A stretch of 64,000 nt of DNA from Tessaracoccus palaemonis. Its GTDB lineage: Bacteria > Actinomycetota > Actinomycetes > Propionibacteriales > Propionibacteriaceae. The DNA lies in contig NZ_CP079216.1 in assembly GCF_019316905.1 (NCBI RefSeq), positions 1,116,001 to 1,180,000 of the forward strand. The letters are read 5' to 3'. Shown one piece after another: positions 11,019-20,500 of this stretch. A model generated the notes under the pieces. It was not told where the DNA came from. It made no database searches and worked only from the letters and a program-made list of their open reading frames with translations. Both the position numbers and the translations under genes were made by a program. How positions within the stretch are numbered: the first letter of the stretch is position 1; every line of letters starts with the position of its first letter.

Positions 11019-11204
11019 GTGGCTGCCAAGTGTGACGTTTGCGCCAAGGGACCCGGCTTCGGTCACAACGTGCCTTGGTCGAAGAAGAAGACCAACCGCC
11101 GCTGGAACCCGAACATTCAGCGCGTGCGCGCCGTCGTGAACGGTGCGCCGCAGCGCCTCAACGTGTGCACCTCCTGCCTGAAGGCCGGCAAGGTCTCTCG
11201 CTGA
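11019..11204 (+). CDS. rpmB: 50S ribosomal protein L28, zinc-ribbon form
   Basis: A 61-aa large-subunit protein. Cys5/Cys8 and Cys50/Cys53 form the zinc-binding pairs of the C+ type of L28; actinobacteria often also keep a cysteine-free paralogue for zinc starvation, not seen here. GTG 11019 is the start, with AAGGAG about 8 nt upstream. It is monocistronic between its own promoter and a strong terminator. Confidence 0.95.
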   Translation: MAAKCDVCAKGPGFGHNVPWSKKKTNRRWNPNIQRVRAVVNGAPQRLNVCTSCLKAGKVSR

Positions 11205-11220
11205 GCACCAGGTTCTGAGG

Positions 11221-11252
11221 AACTGGCGGTCCGCTTCTGCGGGCCGCCAGTT
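11221..11252 (+). terminator. rpmB terminator
   Basis: A 14-bp stem: AACTGGCGGTCCGC (11221-11234) pairs with GCGGGCCGCCAGTT (11239-11252) around TTCT, with one G-T wobble. It lies 16 nt after the rpmB stop and ahead of the recG promoter. Confidence 0.75.
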
Positions 11253-11334
11253 TCGTGTCGTGTGCCCTTGTCAGGTGGCCGGGCCTCGGGGCCTTCGCTG
11301 TGGGTCCGTCGGCGGGGGTCGGTAAGGTCGTGTC

Positions 11335-13560
11335 ATGGCGAACTGGCGCACCCCGATCTACCGCGAGCTGTCGCGCAGGCTCGCCGACGTGCTGGGGGGC
11401 AGGACAGCGACCGCGTTCGCCAAGCTCGGCATCGTCACGGTCGACGATCTGGTCCGGCACGTCCCGCGTCGCTACATCTCCGGCACCGGGATGAGCGACT
11501 TCGCCAATCTCCGCCCAGGCGATGAGGCCGCCGTCATCGCGGAGGTCCGGCGGTCCGCGGTGGGTCCCGGCCGACTGGCGGCGTCCATCGGGGACGGATC
11601 CGGTCGGACGCTGTCACTCACGTTCTTCGCCAAGAACGTCCACCACCTCAACCACTGGAAGCTGCTGCTGGACCCCGGCAAGCGCGGCATCTTCGTCGGG
11701 AAGGTGGGGGAGTTCAAGGGAGAACTCCAGCTGACGAACCCCGATTTCGTCATGCTGGACGGTGTCCGCACCGGGGGCGGAAAGCGCAGGGGAGAGAACG
11801 AGAAGCAGCGCCTCGGCCGCGAGTCGCGTGAAGCGATGTCGCGGGCCGTCCAGCGCGCCACGATGATCGGCCTCTACCCCGCGACGAAGGCGCTGCCCAC
11901 CTGGAGCATCGCCGAGTCCATCGAGCTCGTGCTGCCCATGCTCGAGGGCGACACGCTGCCAGGGTGGGTCGTGGACGCGGCGGGCGTGCTGCCGTTCGAG
12001 GAGGCGCTCACCGCCGTGCACGAGCCCACCTCGGAGGCGCAGGCCTCGGTCGGCGTCGATCGGCTCCGCTTCGACGAGGCCTTCGGCATCCAGCTCGCCA
12101 TGGCCGCGCGGCGCCGAGAGCTCGCCAAGGACCCGGCGACACCCCGGCCGCGCCGCGCGGGCGGCCTGCTCGACGCCTTCGACGCGGCCCTGCCCTTTGT
12201 GCTCACCGCCGGGCAGCAGGAGATCGGGGAGACCATCTTCGGCGAGTTGGCGCGGTCGGTGCCGATGAACCGGCTGCTGCAGGGAGAGGTGGGCTCCGGC
12301 AAGACGGTCGTGGCGCTGCGCGGCATGCTCAATGTCGTGGACAACGGAGGTCAGGCCGTCCTGCTGGCCCCGACGGAGGTGCTCGCCAAGCAGCACCACC
12401 GCTCCATCTCGGCGCTGATGGGGGACCTGGCCGAGGGCGGGCAGCTCGGCGCGCCCGAGGCGGCCACCGGCGTGGTCCTGCTCACCGGATCGCGGTCGAG
12501 CGCCATCAAGCGAGAGACGCTCGCCTCGATCGCGAGCGGCGAGGCCGGGATCGTCGTGGGAACGCATGCGCTGCTCAGCGACCCCGTCGAGTTCGACGAC
12601 CTCGGCCTGGTGGTCGTCGACGAGCAGCACCGCTTCGGCGTGGAGCAGCGGGCCGCACTGGCGGCCAAGGCCAGGCAGCGCCCGCACACGCTGATCATGA
12701 CGGCCACCCCCATCCCCAGGTCGATCGCCATGACAGTGTTCGGTGACCTCGAGGTCTCCGAGTTGCGCGAGCTGCCGCGCGGGCGCAAGCCGATCCAGAC
12801 GGTCTTCGTCAACATGCTGACTCATCCCGCGTGGGTGCCGCGGGCCTGGGAACGGATCCGCGAGGAGATCGCCGCAGGGCGGCAGGCGTTCATCGTCTGC
12901 CCGGCCATCACCGGCACGCAGCTGGAGGGCGGCGGGAAGGCCGACGACCAGCGCGCACTGGCCGCCGTCGAGGAACTCGCCCCGCAGCTGGCCTCCGGGC
13001 CGCTCCGCGGGCTGAAGATCGGCATGGTGCACGGGAAGCAGGCGGTCGCGGAGCGGGACGACACCATGGCCGCCTTCGTGGCGGGCGAGGTCGACGTGCT
13101 CGTGGCCACCACCGTGATCGAGGTCGGCGTCGACGTGCCGAACGCCTCCATGATGGTCGTGCTCGACGCCGACCGGTTCGGCCTGAGCCAGCTGCACCAG
13201 CTCCGCGGTCGCGTGGGCCGCGGCGAGCACCCGGGGCTCTGCCTGCTGCTGGCCCCCGTCGCCGACAACGAGCACGCGCTCGCCAGGCTGGAGGCCATGG
13301 CCACGACCACCGACGGCTTCGAGCTGGCCGACCTCGACCTGACGCTGCGCCGCGAGGGCAATGTGCTGGGGGAGGCGCAGAGCGGGGCAGGGACGCTGAA
13401 GCTGCTGCGGGCACTGGAGAACGCCGACGTCATCGGCGAGGCCAAGGTGCTCGCCGAACGCGTGATCTCCGACGAGCGGGCGGCCACCGACCCGCTGCTC
13501 ACGGACCTGATGACCAAGGCCGAGCTGATGGCCGCCGGAGAGTGGATGGAGAAGTCGTGA
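11335..13560 (+). CDS. recG: ATP-dependent DNA helicase RecG
   Basis: A 741-aa superfamily-2 helicase that reverses stalled replication forks and migrates branched DNA. An N-terminal wedge/OB domain (about residues 50-150, near VPRRYISG) binds the fork. Walker A GEVGSGKT has Lys323, the DEQH box is residues 429-432, followed by TATPIPRS; the C-terminal QLRGRVGRG motif VI is present. ATG 11335 has TAAGGT (11323-11328) 6 nt upstream, so the transcript is probably leaderless. The stop overlaps the rsmD start. Confidence 0.95.
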   Translation: MANWRTPIYRELSRRLADVLGGRTATAFAKLGIVTVDDLVRHVPRRYISGTGMSDFANLRPGDEAAVIAEVRRSAVGPGRLAASIGDGSGRTLSLTFFAKNVHHLNHWKLLLDPGKRGIFVGKVGEFKGELQLTNPDFVMLDGVRTGGGKRRGENEKQRLGRESREAMSRAVQRATMIGLYPATKALPTWSIAESIELVLPMLEGDTLPGWVVDAAGVLPFEEALTAVHEPTSEAQASVGVDRLRFDEAFGIQLAMAARRRELAKDPATPRPRRAGGLLDAFDAALPFVLTAGQQEIGETIFGELARSVPMNRLLQGEVGSGKTVVALRGMLNVVDNGGQAVLLAPTEVLAKQHHRSISALMGDLAEGGQLGAPEAATGVVLLTGSRSSAIKRETLASIASGEAGIVVGTHALLSDPVEFDDLGLVVVDEQHRFGVEQRAALAAKARQRPHTLIMTATPIPRSIAMTVFGDLEVSELRELPRGRKPIQTVFVNMLTHPAWVPRAWERIREEIAAGRQAFIVCPAITGTQLEGGGKADDQRALAAVEELAPQLASGPLRGLKIGMVHGKQAVAERDDTMAAFVAGEVDVLVATTVIEVGVDVPNASMMVVLDADRFGLSQLHQLRGRVGRGEHPGLCLLLAPVADNEHALARLEAMATTTDGFELADLDLTLRREGNVLGEAQSGAGTLKLLRALENADVIGEAKVLAERVISDERAATDPLLTDLMTKAELMAAGEWMEKS

Positions 13561-14132
13561 GCCGCATCATCGCCGGCCGAGCCAAGGGCCGCCGCCTGGC
13601 CGCGCCCAAGGGGGCCAACACCCGTCCCACCACCGACCGCACCCGCGAGGCCCTGTTCTCGGCTCTCGCCAGTTGGTTCGACGCCGCCGACGCCGCCGCC
13701 GAGGAGCAACTCGCCGGCTACTCGATGCTCGACCTGTTCGCGGGCACCGGCGCCGTCGGTCTCGAGGCGGCCAGCCGTGGCGCGTCGCCCGTGGTGCTCG
13801 TCGAGGCCGACCGACCCACCGCGAAGCTCATCGCGGCCAACGCCGCGTCGGCCGGGCTGCAGGCCGACGTCCGGACCGGTAAGGCCGAGACGTTCGCCGC
13901 CGCCCCCGGGCGCTCCTTCGACCTGATCTTCATCGACCCTCCCTACGCGGTGCCCACCGAGCAGGTCGAGGCGCTGCTCGCCCAGCTGGCCGACGGCGCC
14001 GTGGCCCCCCGCGGGCTGGTGGTCGTCGAGCGGTCGGTGCGCGACCGTGAGCCCGCCTGGCCGCCGGCCTTCACCGAGACCTGGCGCCGCGACTACGGCG
14101 AGACCTGCCTGCTGTTCGGCACGGTCGACTAG
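13557..14132 (+). CDS. rsmD: 16S rRNA (guanine966-N2)-methyltransferase RsmD
   Basis: A 191-aa SAM-dependent enzyme that methylates G966 of 16S rRNA. The SAM-binding motif LDLFAGTGAVGLEA and the catalytic DPPY tetrad are clear, as is the N-terminal RIIAGRAKGRRL block. GTG 13557 overlaps the recG stop (GTGA). coaD follows after 33 nt; the recG-rsmD-coaD order is widely conserved. Confidence 0.93.
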   Translation: MSRIIAGRAKGRRLAAPKGANTRPTTDRTREALFSALASWFDAADAAAEEQLAGYSMLDLFAGTGAVGLEAASRGASPVVLVEADRPTAKLIAANAASAGLQADVRTGKAETFAAAPGRSFDLIFIDPPYAVPTEQVEALLAQLADGAVAPRGLVVVERSVRDREPAWPPAFTETWRRDYGETCLLFGTVD

Positions 14133-14165
14133 GTTGTCGCACACACGGCCAACCCAAGGAGAGAC

Positions 14166-14642
14166 GTGAAGGTACTGGTCCCAGGCTCCTTCGACCCCAT
14201 CACCGTCGGGCACCTCGACATCGTGAGGCGAGCCCATGCCCTGTTCGGCGAGGTCCTGGTCGCCATCGGCAACAACTCGACGAAGGACTACATGTTCACG
14301 TTCGAGGAGCGGGTCGGGCTCGTCCACGGGGCCACCGCGGACCTTTCAGGGATCACGGTCGAGGCCATGGACGGCCTGCTCGTCGACTTCTGCCGGGACC
14401 GCGGGATCCCGGCGGTGGTGAAGGGGCTGCGCTTCGGCGCCGACTTCGATTTCGAGCTGCAGATGGCGCACATGAACGTCGAGATGGGCGACATCGAGAC
14501 CGTGCTGCTGCCCGCGGCGCGTGACCACGCGACCCTCAGCTCCACCATCATCCGGCAGGTCATCCGGCTGGGCGGCGACGTGTCGCGCTACGTGCCGCAG
14601 AACGTGGCGGACGCTCTGGCGGTGAAGTTCCCGCGCTCCTGA
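14166..14642 (+). CDS. coaD: Phosphopantetheine adenylyltransferase
   Basis: A 158-aa nucleotidyltransferase catalysing the fourth step of coenzyme A synthesis (4'-phosphopantetheine plus ATP to dephospho-CoA). The N-terminal PGSFDPITVGHLDIVRRA block contains the TxGH nucleotide site and LSSTIIRQ supplies the second phosphate-binding motif. GTG 14166 follows AAGGAGAG (14156-14163). Confidence 0.95.
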   Translation: MKVLVPGSFDPITVGHLDIVRRAHALFGEVLVAIGNNSTKDYMFTFEERVGLVHGATADLSGITVEAMDGLLVDFCRDRGIPAVVKGLRFGADFDFELQMAHMNVEMGDIETVLLPAARDHATLSSTIIRQVIRLGGDVSRYVPQNVADALAVKFPRS

Positions 14643-14736
14643 CCCGCGCCTCCGGATTTGGTCCCCGTCGGGCCCCGGGGTAAGGTAGGTCGTCGGTCAT
14701 GACGATGTCATGGACGGTCAAGGAAGGGGAATAGCC

Positions 14737-15285
14737 GTGTCGCCCACGCATGCCCAACCGGATCGCCGCTCGCCCCTCGTTTTCGAGGTGCACGAGCTGG
14801 GACGCCGGGCTGGGGCCATGAAGAGGATCGACGCGACGGTTCCCGCTCCTGCCGAACTTGTCGTCGGAGTGATCGGAGTGCCGGAGGGTTCCGACATCGA
14901 GCTTGAACTCACGCTCCAGTCGGTCACCGAAGGTGTCCTGGTGTCGGGGACGGCGACCGCGCAGCTGCGCGGCCAGTGCTCCCGCTGCCTGACGGGTATC
15001 GAGGGAACGGATTCCTTCGACATCCAGGAGCTCTACTTCTACCCCGGCAACGAGGTGGACGAGGAGGAGAGTCTCGTCGTCGACGAGACGATCGACCTCG
15101 AGGAGGTCCTGCGGGACACCGTGGTGCTCGAGTTGCCGTTCACCCCCTTGTGCGAGGATGATTGTCTGGGCCTGTGCCCGGACTGCGGCTTCAACCGCAA
15201 CCTCGACCCCACGCACACGCATGGTGACCGCATCGACCCCCGGTGGTCGAAGCTCACCGGGCTGACCGGGGACACCCCCAACTGA
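14737..15285 (+). CDS. DUF177 (YceD) family protein
   Basis: A 182-aa protein of the YceD/DUF177 family, linked to 23S rRNA accumulation and nearly always encoded directly before rpmF, as here. CSRC and CPDC pairs (around residues 85 and 147) could bind metal. GTG 14737 is chosen over ATG 14710 because an AAGGAAGGGG Shine-Dalgarno (14720-14729) lies just upstream. A TAAGGT box at 14681-14686 is a plausible -10. Confidence 0.88.
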   Translation: MSPTHAQPDRRSPLVFEVHELGRRAGAMKRIDATVPAPAELVVGVIGVPEGSDIELELTLQSVTEGVLVSGTATAQLRGQCSRCLTGIEGTDSFDIQELYFYPGNEVDEEESLVVDETIDLEEVLRDTVVLELPFTPLCEDDCLGLCPDCGFNRNLDPTHTHGDRIDPRWSKLTGLTGDTPN

Positions 15286-15314
15286 CTTTTTGTCTGTAGA
15301 CCAAGGAGAAGATC

Positions 15315-15506
15315 GTGGCCGTTCCGAAGCGGAAGATGTCGCGCAGCAACACCCGTTCGCGTCGGGCCCAGTGGAAGACGACCGTGGTTCCCACCGTCGT
15401 GTGCGCCAACCCGGCGTGCCGTGAGCCCCACCTTCAGCACACCGCGTGCCCGAGCTGCGGCCAGTACGGTCCGCGTGGCGCGCGTCGTCAGGTCCTCGAG
15501 GCCTGA
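15315..15506 (+). CDS. rpmF: 50S ribosomal protein L32
   Basis: A 63-aa protein with the MAVPKRKMSRS N-terminus typical of L32 and a zinc ribbon (Cys30, Cys35, Cys45, Cys48). GTG 15315 follows AAGGAG (15303-15308). It is cotranscribed with DUF177, 29 nt upstream, and with rnc, 23 nt downstream across a hairpin. Confidence 0.95.
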   Translation: MAVPKRKMSRSNTRSRRAQWKTTVVPTVVCANPACREPHLQHTACPSCGQYGPRGARRQVLEA

Positions 15507-15540
15507 GTCGAGTCCCGCGAGTCACGCGGGTGAGTCGACT
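15506..15540 (+). promoter_or_regulatory. Hairpin spanning the rpmF-rnc junction and the rnc start codon
   Basis: AGTCGA (15506-15511) and CCCGCG (15514-15519) pair with CGCGGG (15525-15530) and TCGACT (15535-15540), leaving a small internal loop and a 5-nt apical loop. The stem contains the first base of the rnc GTG. It could hide the start or be a substrate for RNase III itself, as known for the structured leader of E. coli rnc. The regulatory role is inference. Confidence 0.5.
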
Positions 15541-16210
15541 GCTTGACAGACTGCAGGAGCTGGGCATCGAGGTCGATGCCCAGCTCTTTGAGCTGTCCTT
15601 CACGCACCGGAGCTACGCCTACGAGCACCCCGGCCTCGCGTCCAACGAGCGGCTGGAGTTCCTCGGCGACGCCGTGCTGGAGATCGTCGTCACCGAGCAC
15701 ATCTTCCGCACCTACCCAGAGCTCCCCGAGGGACACCTGGCCAAGCTCAGGGCAAGTGTCGTGAGCTCCGTCGCGCTCGCTGAGGTGGCCAGGTCGCTCG
15801 ACCTGGGCGGCCACATCCTGCTCGGCAAGGGCGAGATCGCCACGCACGGCAACACCAAGACCTCGATCCTGGCCGACACGATGGAGGCCGTCATCGGCGC
15901 CATCCACATCTCGGCCGGCTCCGCGGCGGCGTCGCGGTTCATCCACGCGACCTTCGACGACCTCATCGCCGCCTCCGAGGCGGCCGGCGACTACGCCGAC
16001 TACAAGACGGTCCTGCAGGAGATCTGCGCCGCCCGCGGCTGGGACCTGCCCCGCTACGACGTCGTGGGCGAGGGCCCCGACCACGAGCGCACCTTCACCG
16101 CGGTGGTCGTCGTCGACGCCCGCGAGATGGGCACCGGCACGGCCGGGAGCAAGAAGCGCGCCGAACAGATCGCTGCACGGATTGCCGTGAAGGATCTGGG
16201 CGTTGCCTGA
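15530..16210 (+). CDS. rnc: Ribonuclease III
   Basis: A 226-aa double-strand-specific endoribonuclease for rRNA and mRNA maturation. The catalytic signature [16 protein letters not shown] (about residues 43-58) carries the metal-binding acidic residues; a double-stranded-RNA-binding domain fills the C-terminal ~70 residues ([15 protein letters not shown] to [14 protein letters not shown]). The start is GTG 15530, giving [11 protein letters not shown]; no Shine-Dalgarno is visible and a hairpin covers it. The 3' end overlaps mutM by 8 nt. Confidence 0.93.
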   Translation: MSRLLDRLQELGIEVDAQLFELSFTHRSYAYEHPGLASNERLEFLGDAVLEIVVTEHIFRTYPELPEGHLAKLRASVVSSVALAEVARSLDLGGHILLGKGEIATHGNTKTSILADTMEAVIGAIHISAGSAAASRFIHATFDDLIAASEAAGDYADYKTVLQEICAARGWDLPRYDVVGEGPDHERTFTAVVVVDAREMGTGTAGSKKRAEQIAARIAVKDLGVA

Positions 16211-17042
16211 ACTGCCCGAGGTGGAGGTCGTCAGGCGGGGGCTGACAGCGCACGTGCAGGGGCGCACCCTCGAGCGCGTGACGGTCCTCCACCCGCGGCC
16301 CGTCCGCAGCCACCCCTTCGGCGCCGACGGCTTCGCCGCTGACCTGGGCGGCCGCACGGTCGACGCGGTCCACCGCCGCGGCAAGTACCTGTGGCTCTCC
16401 CTGGCCGACGACGCGCTGGTCATCCATCTCGGCATGAGCGGCCAGTTCCGCGTCAACGCGCCGTCGGACCCGCTGCAACGCAACACCCGCGTCACCTTCC
16501 TCCTCGACGACGGCTCCGAGCTCCGCTTCGTCGACCAGCGCATGTTCGGCGGCCTCGAGTGGCGCCCCGGCCTGGCCTCCTCCCCGGTCCCGCACATCGC
16601 CGCGGACCCCTTCGATCCCGGCTTCGACGCCGCGGCCGTCGCCGCGCGGATGCGTGGCCGACGCACGACGGTCAAGCGCGCCCTGCTCGACCAGGGGTTG
16701 GTCAGCGGCATCGGCAACATCTACGCCGACGAGACGCTCTGGCGCACGGCCACGCACTTCGAACTGCCGACCGGCGAGCTCGGGCCACGCCGCGCGGTGA
16801 CTCTGCTGACCACCGCCCGCGACGTCATGGCCGACGCGCTGGCCGAGGGCGGCACCTCCTTCGACTCCCTCTACGTCAACGTCAACGGCGAGTCCGGGTA
16901 CTTCTCCCGGTCGCTGGAGGCGTACGGCCGGGAGGGGCAGCCATGCAGCCGCTGCGGGACGCCGATCGTGCGCCGCAGCTTCATGAACCGCAGCTCGTAC
17001 CTCTGCCCGAGATGCCAGCGTGCTCCGAAGGGAACCAGATGA
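16203..17042 (+). CDS. mutM: Formamidopyrimidine-DNA glycosylase
   Basis: A 279-aa bifunctional glycosylase/AP lyase that removes 8-oxoguanine and formamidopyrimidines. The N-terminus begins PELPEVE after the initiator, with Pro2 the catalytic nucleophile and Glu3 the acid, so TTG 16203 is the only start that keeps the active site. The C-terminal zinc finger has CSRC and CPRC pairs. The rare TTG start lies inside the end of rnc, implying translational coupling. Confidence 0.95.
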   Translation: MPELPEVEVVRRGLTAHVQGRTLERVTVLHPRPVRSHPFGADGFAADLGGRTVDAVHRRGKYLWLSLADDALVIHLGMSGQFRVNAPSDPLQRNTRVTFLLDDGSELRFVDQRMFGGLEWRPGLASSPVPHIAADPFDPGFDAAAVAARMRGRRTTVKRALLDQGLVSGIGNIYADETLWRTATHFELPTGELGPRRAVTLLTTARDVMADALAEGGTSFDSLYVNVNGESGYFSRSLEAYGREGQPCSRCGTPIVRRSFMNRSSYLCPRCQRAPKGTR

Positions 17043-17563
17043 CCGAGCTCTACCAGCGCTACCGCCACTCGATGCGGCAGTTCGTGAAGTTCGCGGTCGT
17101 CGGTGGCACCGGCGTGCTCGTCAACATGCTGGTGGCGGTCGTGATGAACCGCCTCAACGGCGGCTCCGCCAACGCGCAGAACATCGTCTGGGCCATCCCC
17201 GGCACCCCGTTCAACATCCGCTTCACGGCCCTGGTCTGGATCGGCGGGTTCCTGGTCGCCAACCTCTACAACTTCCAGCTCAACCGCTGGTGGACCTTCA
17301 AGTCCGCAGCCGCAGCGGGGTGGTGGAAGGAGTTCTGGCCCTTCCTCGCCGTCGGCAGCGCCGCCGCAGCCGTCGGTCTGGTGATCAAGATCGCGCTGAC
17401 CAACCCGAGCAGCCCCGTCTTCCTGCCCGAGCCGTGGTTCCACGAGGAGGCGGGCATCCACTCCCGCGAGTACTGGTCGCAGCTGATCGCCATCGTCATC
17501 ACCATGCCCATCAACTTCGTCGTGAACAAGCTCTGGACCTTCCGCTCCGTGCGCCGCGCCTGA
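17039..17563 (+). CDS. GtrA-like membrane protein
   Basis: A 174-aa protein with four predicted membrane segments and GtrA-family marks: [18 protein letters not shown] near the N-terminus, [11 protein letters not shown] between helices 2 and 3, and [11 protein letters not shown] at the C-terminus. GtrA proteins help flip lipid-linked sugars or act with polyprenyl-phosphate glycosyltransferases; no such partner gene is adjacent. ATG 17039 overlaps the mutM stop as ATGA. Confidence 0.87.
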   Translation: MTELYQRYRHSMRQFVKFAVVGGTGVLVNMLVAVVMNRLNGGSANAQNIVWAIPGTPFNIRFTALVWIGGFLVANLYNFQLNRWWTFKSAAAAGWWKEFWPFLAVGSAAAAVGLVIKIALTNPSSPVFLPEPWFHEEAGIHSREYWSQLIAIVITMPINFVVNKLWTFRSVRRA

Positions 17564-17597
17564 CCCTCGAACCGGACGCCACTAGGCTGAACGCGCC

Positions 17598-20500
17598 ATG
17601 TATCTGAAGAAGCTCACACTGCGCGGGTTCAAGTCGTTCGCCTCCGCGACGACTCTCGTCTTCGAGCCCGGGATCACGTGCGTCGTCGGCCCGAACGGGT
17701 CGGGCAAGTCCAACGTGGTCGACGCGCTGAGCTGGGTCATGGGGGAGCAGGGCGCCAAGAGCCTGCGCGGCGGCAAGATGGAGGACGTCATCTTCGCCGG
17801 CACCAGCAGGCGGGCGCCGCTCGGCCGCGCCGAGGTTGAGCTGACCATCGACAACTCGGACGGGGCGCTGCCGATCGAGTACACCGAGGTCACCATCACC
17901 CGCACGATGTTCCGCAGCGGGGGATCCGAGTACGCCATCAACGGCGCCTCAGCCCGACTCCTCGACGTGCAGGAGCTGCTCAGCGACTCCGGCATCGGCC
18001 GCGAGATGCACGTGATCGTCGGCCAGGGCCAGCTCGACGCGATCCTGCAGGCGACCCCGGAGTCGCGCCGCGGGTTCATCGAGGAGGCCGCGGGGGTCCT
18101 CAAGCACCGCAAACGCAAGGAGAAGGCGCTGCGGAAGCTGGAGGCGACCCGCCAGAATCTCGACCGCCTTCAGGACCTGGTCGCGGAACTCCAGCGCCAG
18201 CTGGGGCCGCTCGGGAGGCAGGCGCAGACGGCCCGTCGCGCCGCCGTCATCCAGGCCGAGCTCCGCGACTCGAAGGCGCGGCTACTGGCCGACGACCTCG
18301 CCGCCGCCCGCCGGGAGCTGACCGCCGAACTCGCCGACGAGGCGGCCGCGAACGAGGCCCGCGTCGCCGCCGAGAGCGCGGTGACCGCGGCGCAGGCCGA
18401 TGAGGAGGCAGCCGAGCGGAGGCTGCGCGCCGCCGCCCAGGACTTCGACGCCGCCCAGGAGCAGTGGTACACGCTGGCCGCGCTGCGTGAGCGGGTCGCG
18501 ACGACGGTGTCGATCTCCGCCGAGCGCATGCGCGCCCGCGACAACCAGCCGACCCTCGACGTGGGTGGCCGCGACCCGGAGGCCCTCGAACGCGAGGCGG
18601 CGGAGTTCCGACGCCGCGAGGAGGAGCTCCGCGAGCGCGGTGCCGAGGCCGAGGAGGCGCTCGCCGCCGCCACGTCGGCCCGCAACGAGGCCGAACGCGT
18701 GCACGCGTTCGCCGAGCAGGCCTACGGCGCCGCACTGCGGGCCATCGCCGACCGGCGCGAGGGCCTCGCACGCCTGAACGGCAGGCTCGCCAGCGTCACC
18801 TCCCGCATCGGGGCCTCCGAGGAGGAGGTCGCCCGGCTTGTCGCCCGGCGCGAGGAGGCGCTCGCCCGCACCGCCGCGGCGGCGGCCCAGTATCACGCGG
18901 GGGAGGCGGAGCTCGCGGGGCTCGGCGCCTCCGAGACGGACCTGGACGCCGTCTTCGAGAGCTCCGCCTCCGCCGTGGACGCGGCCGAGGCCGAGGCGGC
19001 GTCGGTAGCGGAGCGGGCGGCCGACAACTCGCGGACCCGCGCCGCGCTCGGCGCGCGCGTCGACGCGCTCACCCTGATGGCGGAGCGCAGGGACGGCTCT
19101 GCCGACCTGCTCGGCTCCGGACGGCCGGAGGTGGTCGGTCGCCTCAGCGACCTGCTGACGGTCGAACCGGGCTGGGAGTCGGCCGTCGACGCCGCCCTGC
19201 GCGGGGCGACGGAGGCCGTCGTCGTTGCGGGGCTCGACGGGGCGCTCGCCGCCACCGCGCATCTCGCCGACGCCGATCCCGGGCCGCTCGTCATCGCCGA
19301 CGCGCCGCTCACCCGGCCCGGCGCGGGCGCCCGGTCCGCCCGCGCGCTCGTCGACGGCCCGGCCGAGCTCGACGGCGCACTCGACGCGCTGCTCGGCGCC
19401 TGCGTCGCCGTGGAGACCCTCGCGGAGGCCGCGGACCTCGTCGCCGGCGATCCGACGCTCAGCGCTGTCACCCGCGCGGGCGAGTGGGTGTCTGCCTGGC
19501 TCGTCACGGGCGGCGCGTCCTCAGCGCCCTCGCTGCTGGAGGTGCAGGCGCAGCTGGCCGAGGCGCGGCACGAACTCGCCGAGGCCGTCGCCGAGGGCGA
19601 GCGGCTGCGGTTCGCCGCAGAGCAGGCCGGGGACTGCGTCGCCGAGGCCCGGGCGGGGCACGACGCGGCGCTGTCCGCGCTGAACGAGTCGGACGCGCGG
19701 CTGGCCGCCATCACGGACCGGCTGGGCGCGGCCAGGCAGGCGCAGGCCGCCGCCATCCGCGAGGCCGAGAGGCTGGCCGAGGCCATCGAGGCCGCCGTCG
19801 CCACCCGGGCCGCCGACGAGGCCCAGCGCGACGAGCTGGCCGCACGGCTCGCCGCGGCCGGGGCCGAGGACGAGGCCGCCGAACCCGACCCCGCGGACCG
19901 CGACTCGAAGGCCGCCGAGGCCCGGGCCGCCAGGCAGACCGACATGGACGCGCGGCTGGCCGTCCGGTCGCTCGAGGAACAGCTCAAGGCCGTCGCGGGC
20001 CGTGCCGACGGCCTGCTCCGAGCGGCGCAGCACGAGCGCCAGTCGCGGGCAAAGGCCCAGGCCAGGGCCGAACAGCTCCGCCGCGAGGCCGAGGTCGCCG
20101 CCGTCGTCAACGCCGCAGCCGCCCAGCTTGCCGAGCACGTCGACGCCGCCCGACGCCGGGCCACTGCGGAGCGGGACGCCGCCGACACCGCCCGCCGCGA
20201 GGCCGAGGCGGGCACCACGGCCGCGCGGCACCGCGCGAAGGCGGCCGCCGCCCGACTCGAGGAGATCGTCCGCGGTGCGCACCGCGACGAGATGGTCCGC
20301 ATCGAGCTGCGCATGCGCGTCGAGCAACTCTCCGAGAAGGCGCTCGGCGAGCTCGGCCTCGAGCCCGACGATCTCGTCGCCCAGTACGGCACGACCGAGC
20401 CCGTCCCCGTCCTGACGAGGCCCGACGGATCGGCGTTGACCGACGACGACGAGGTCCCGGCCCCCGTGCCCTACGACAGGGCCGCCCAGAGCACCCGCCT

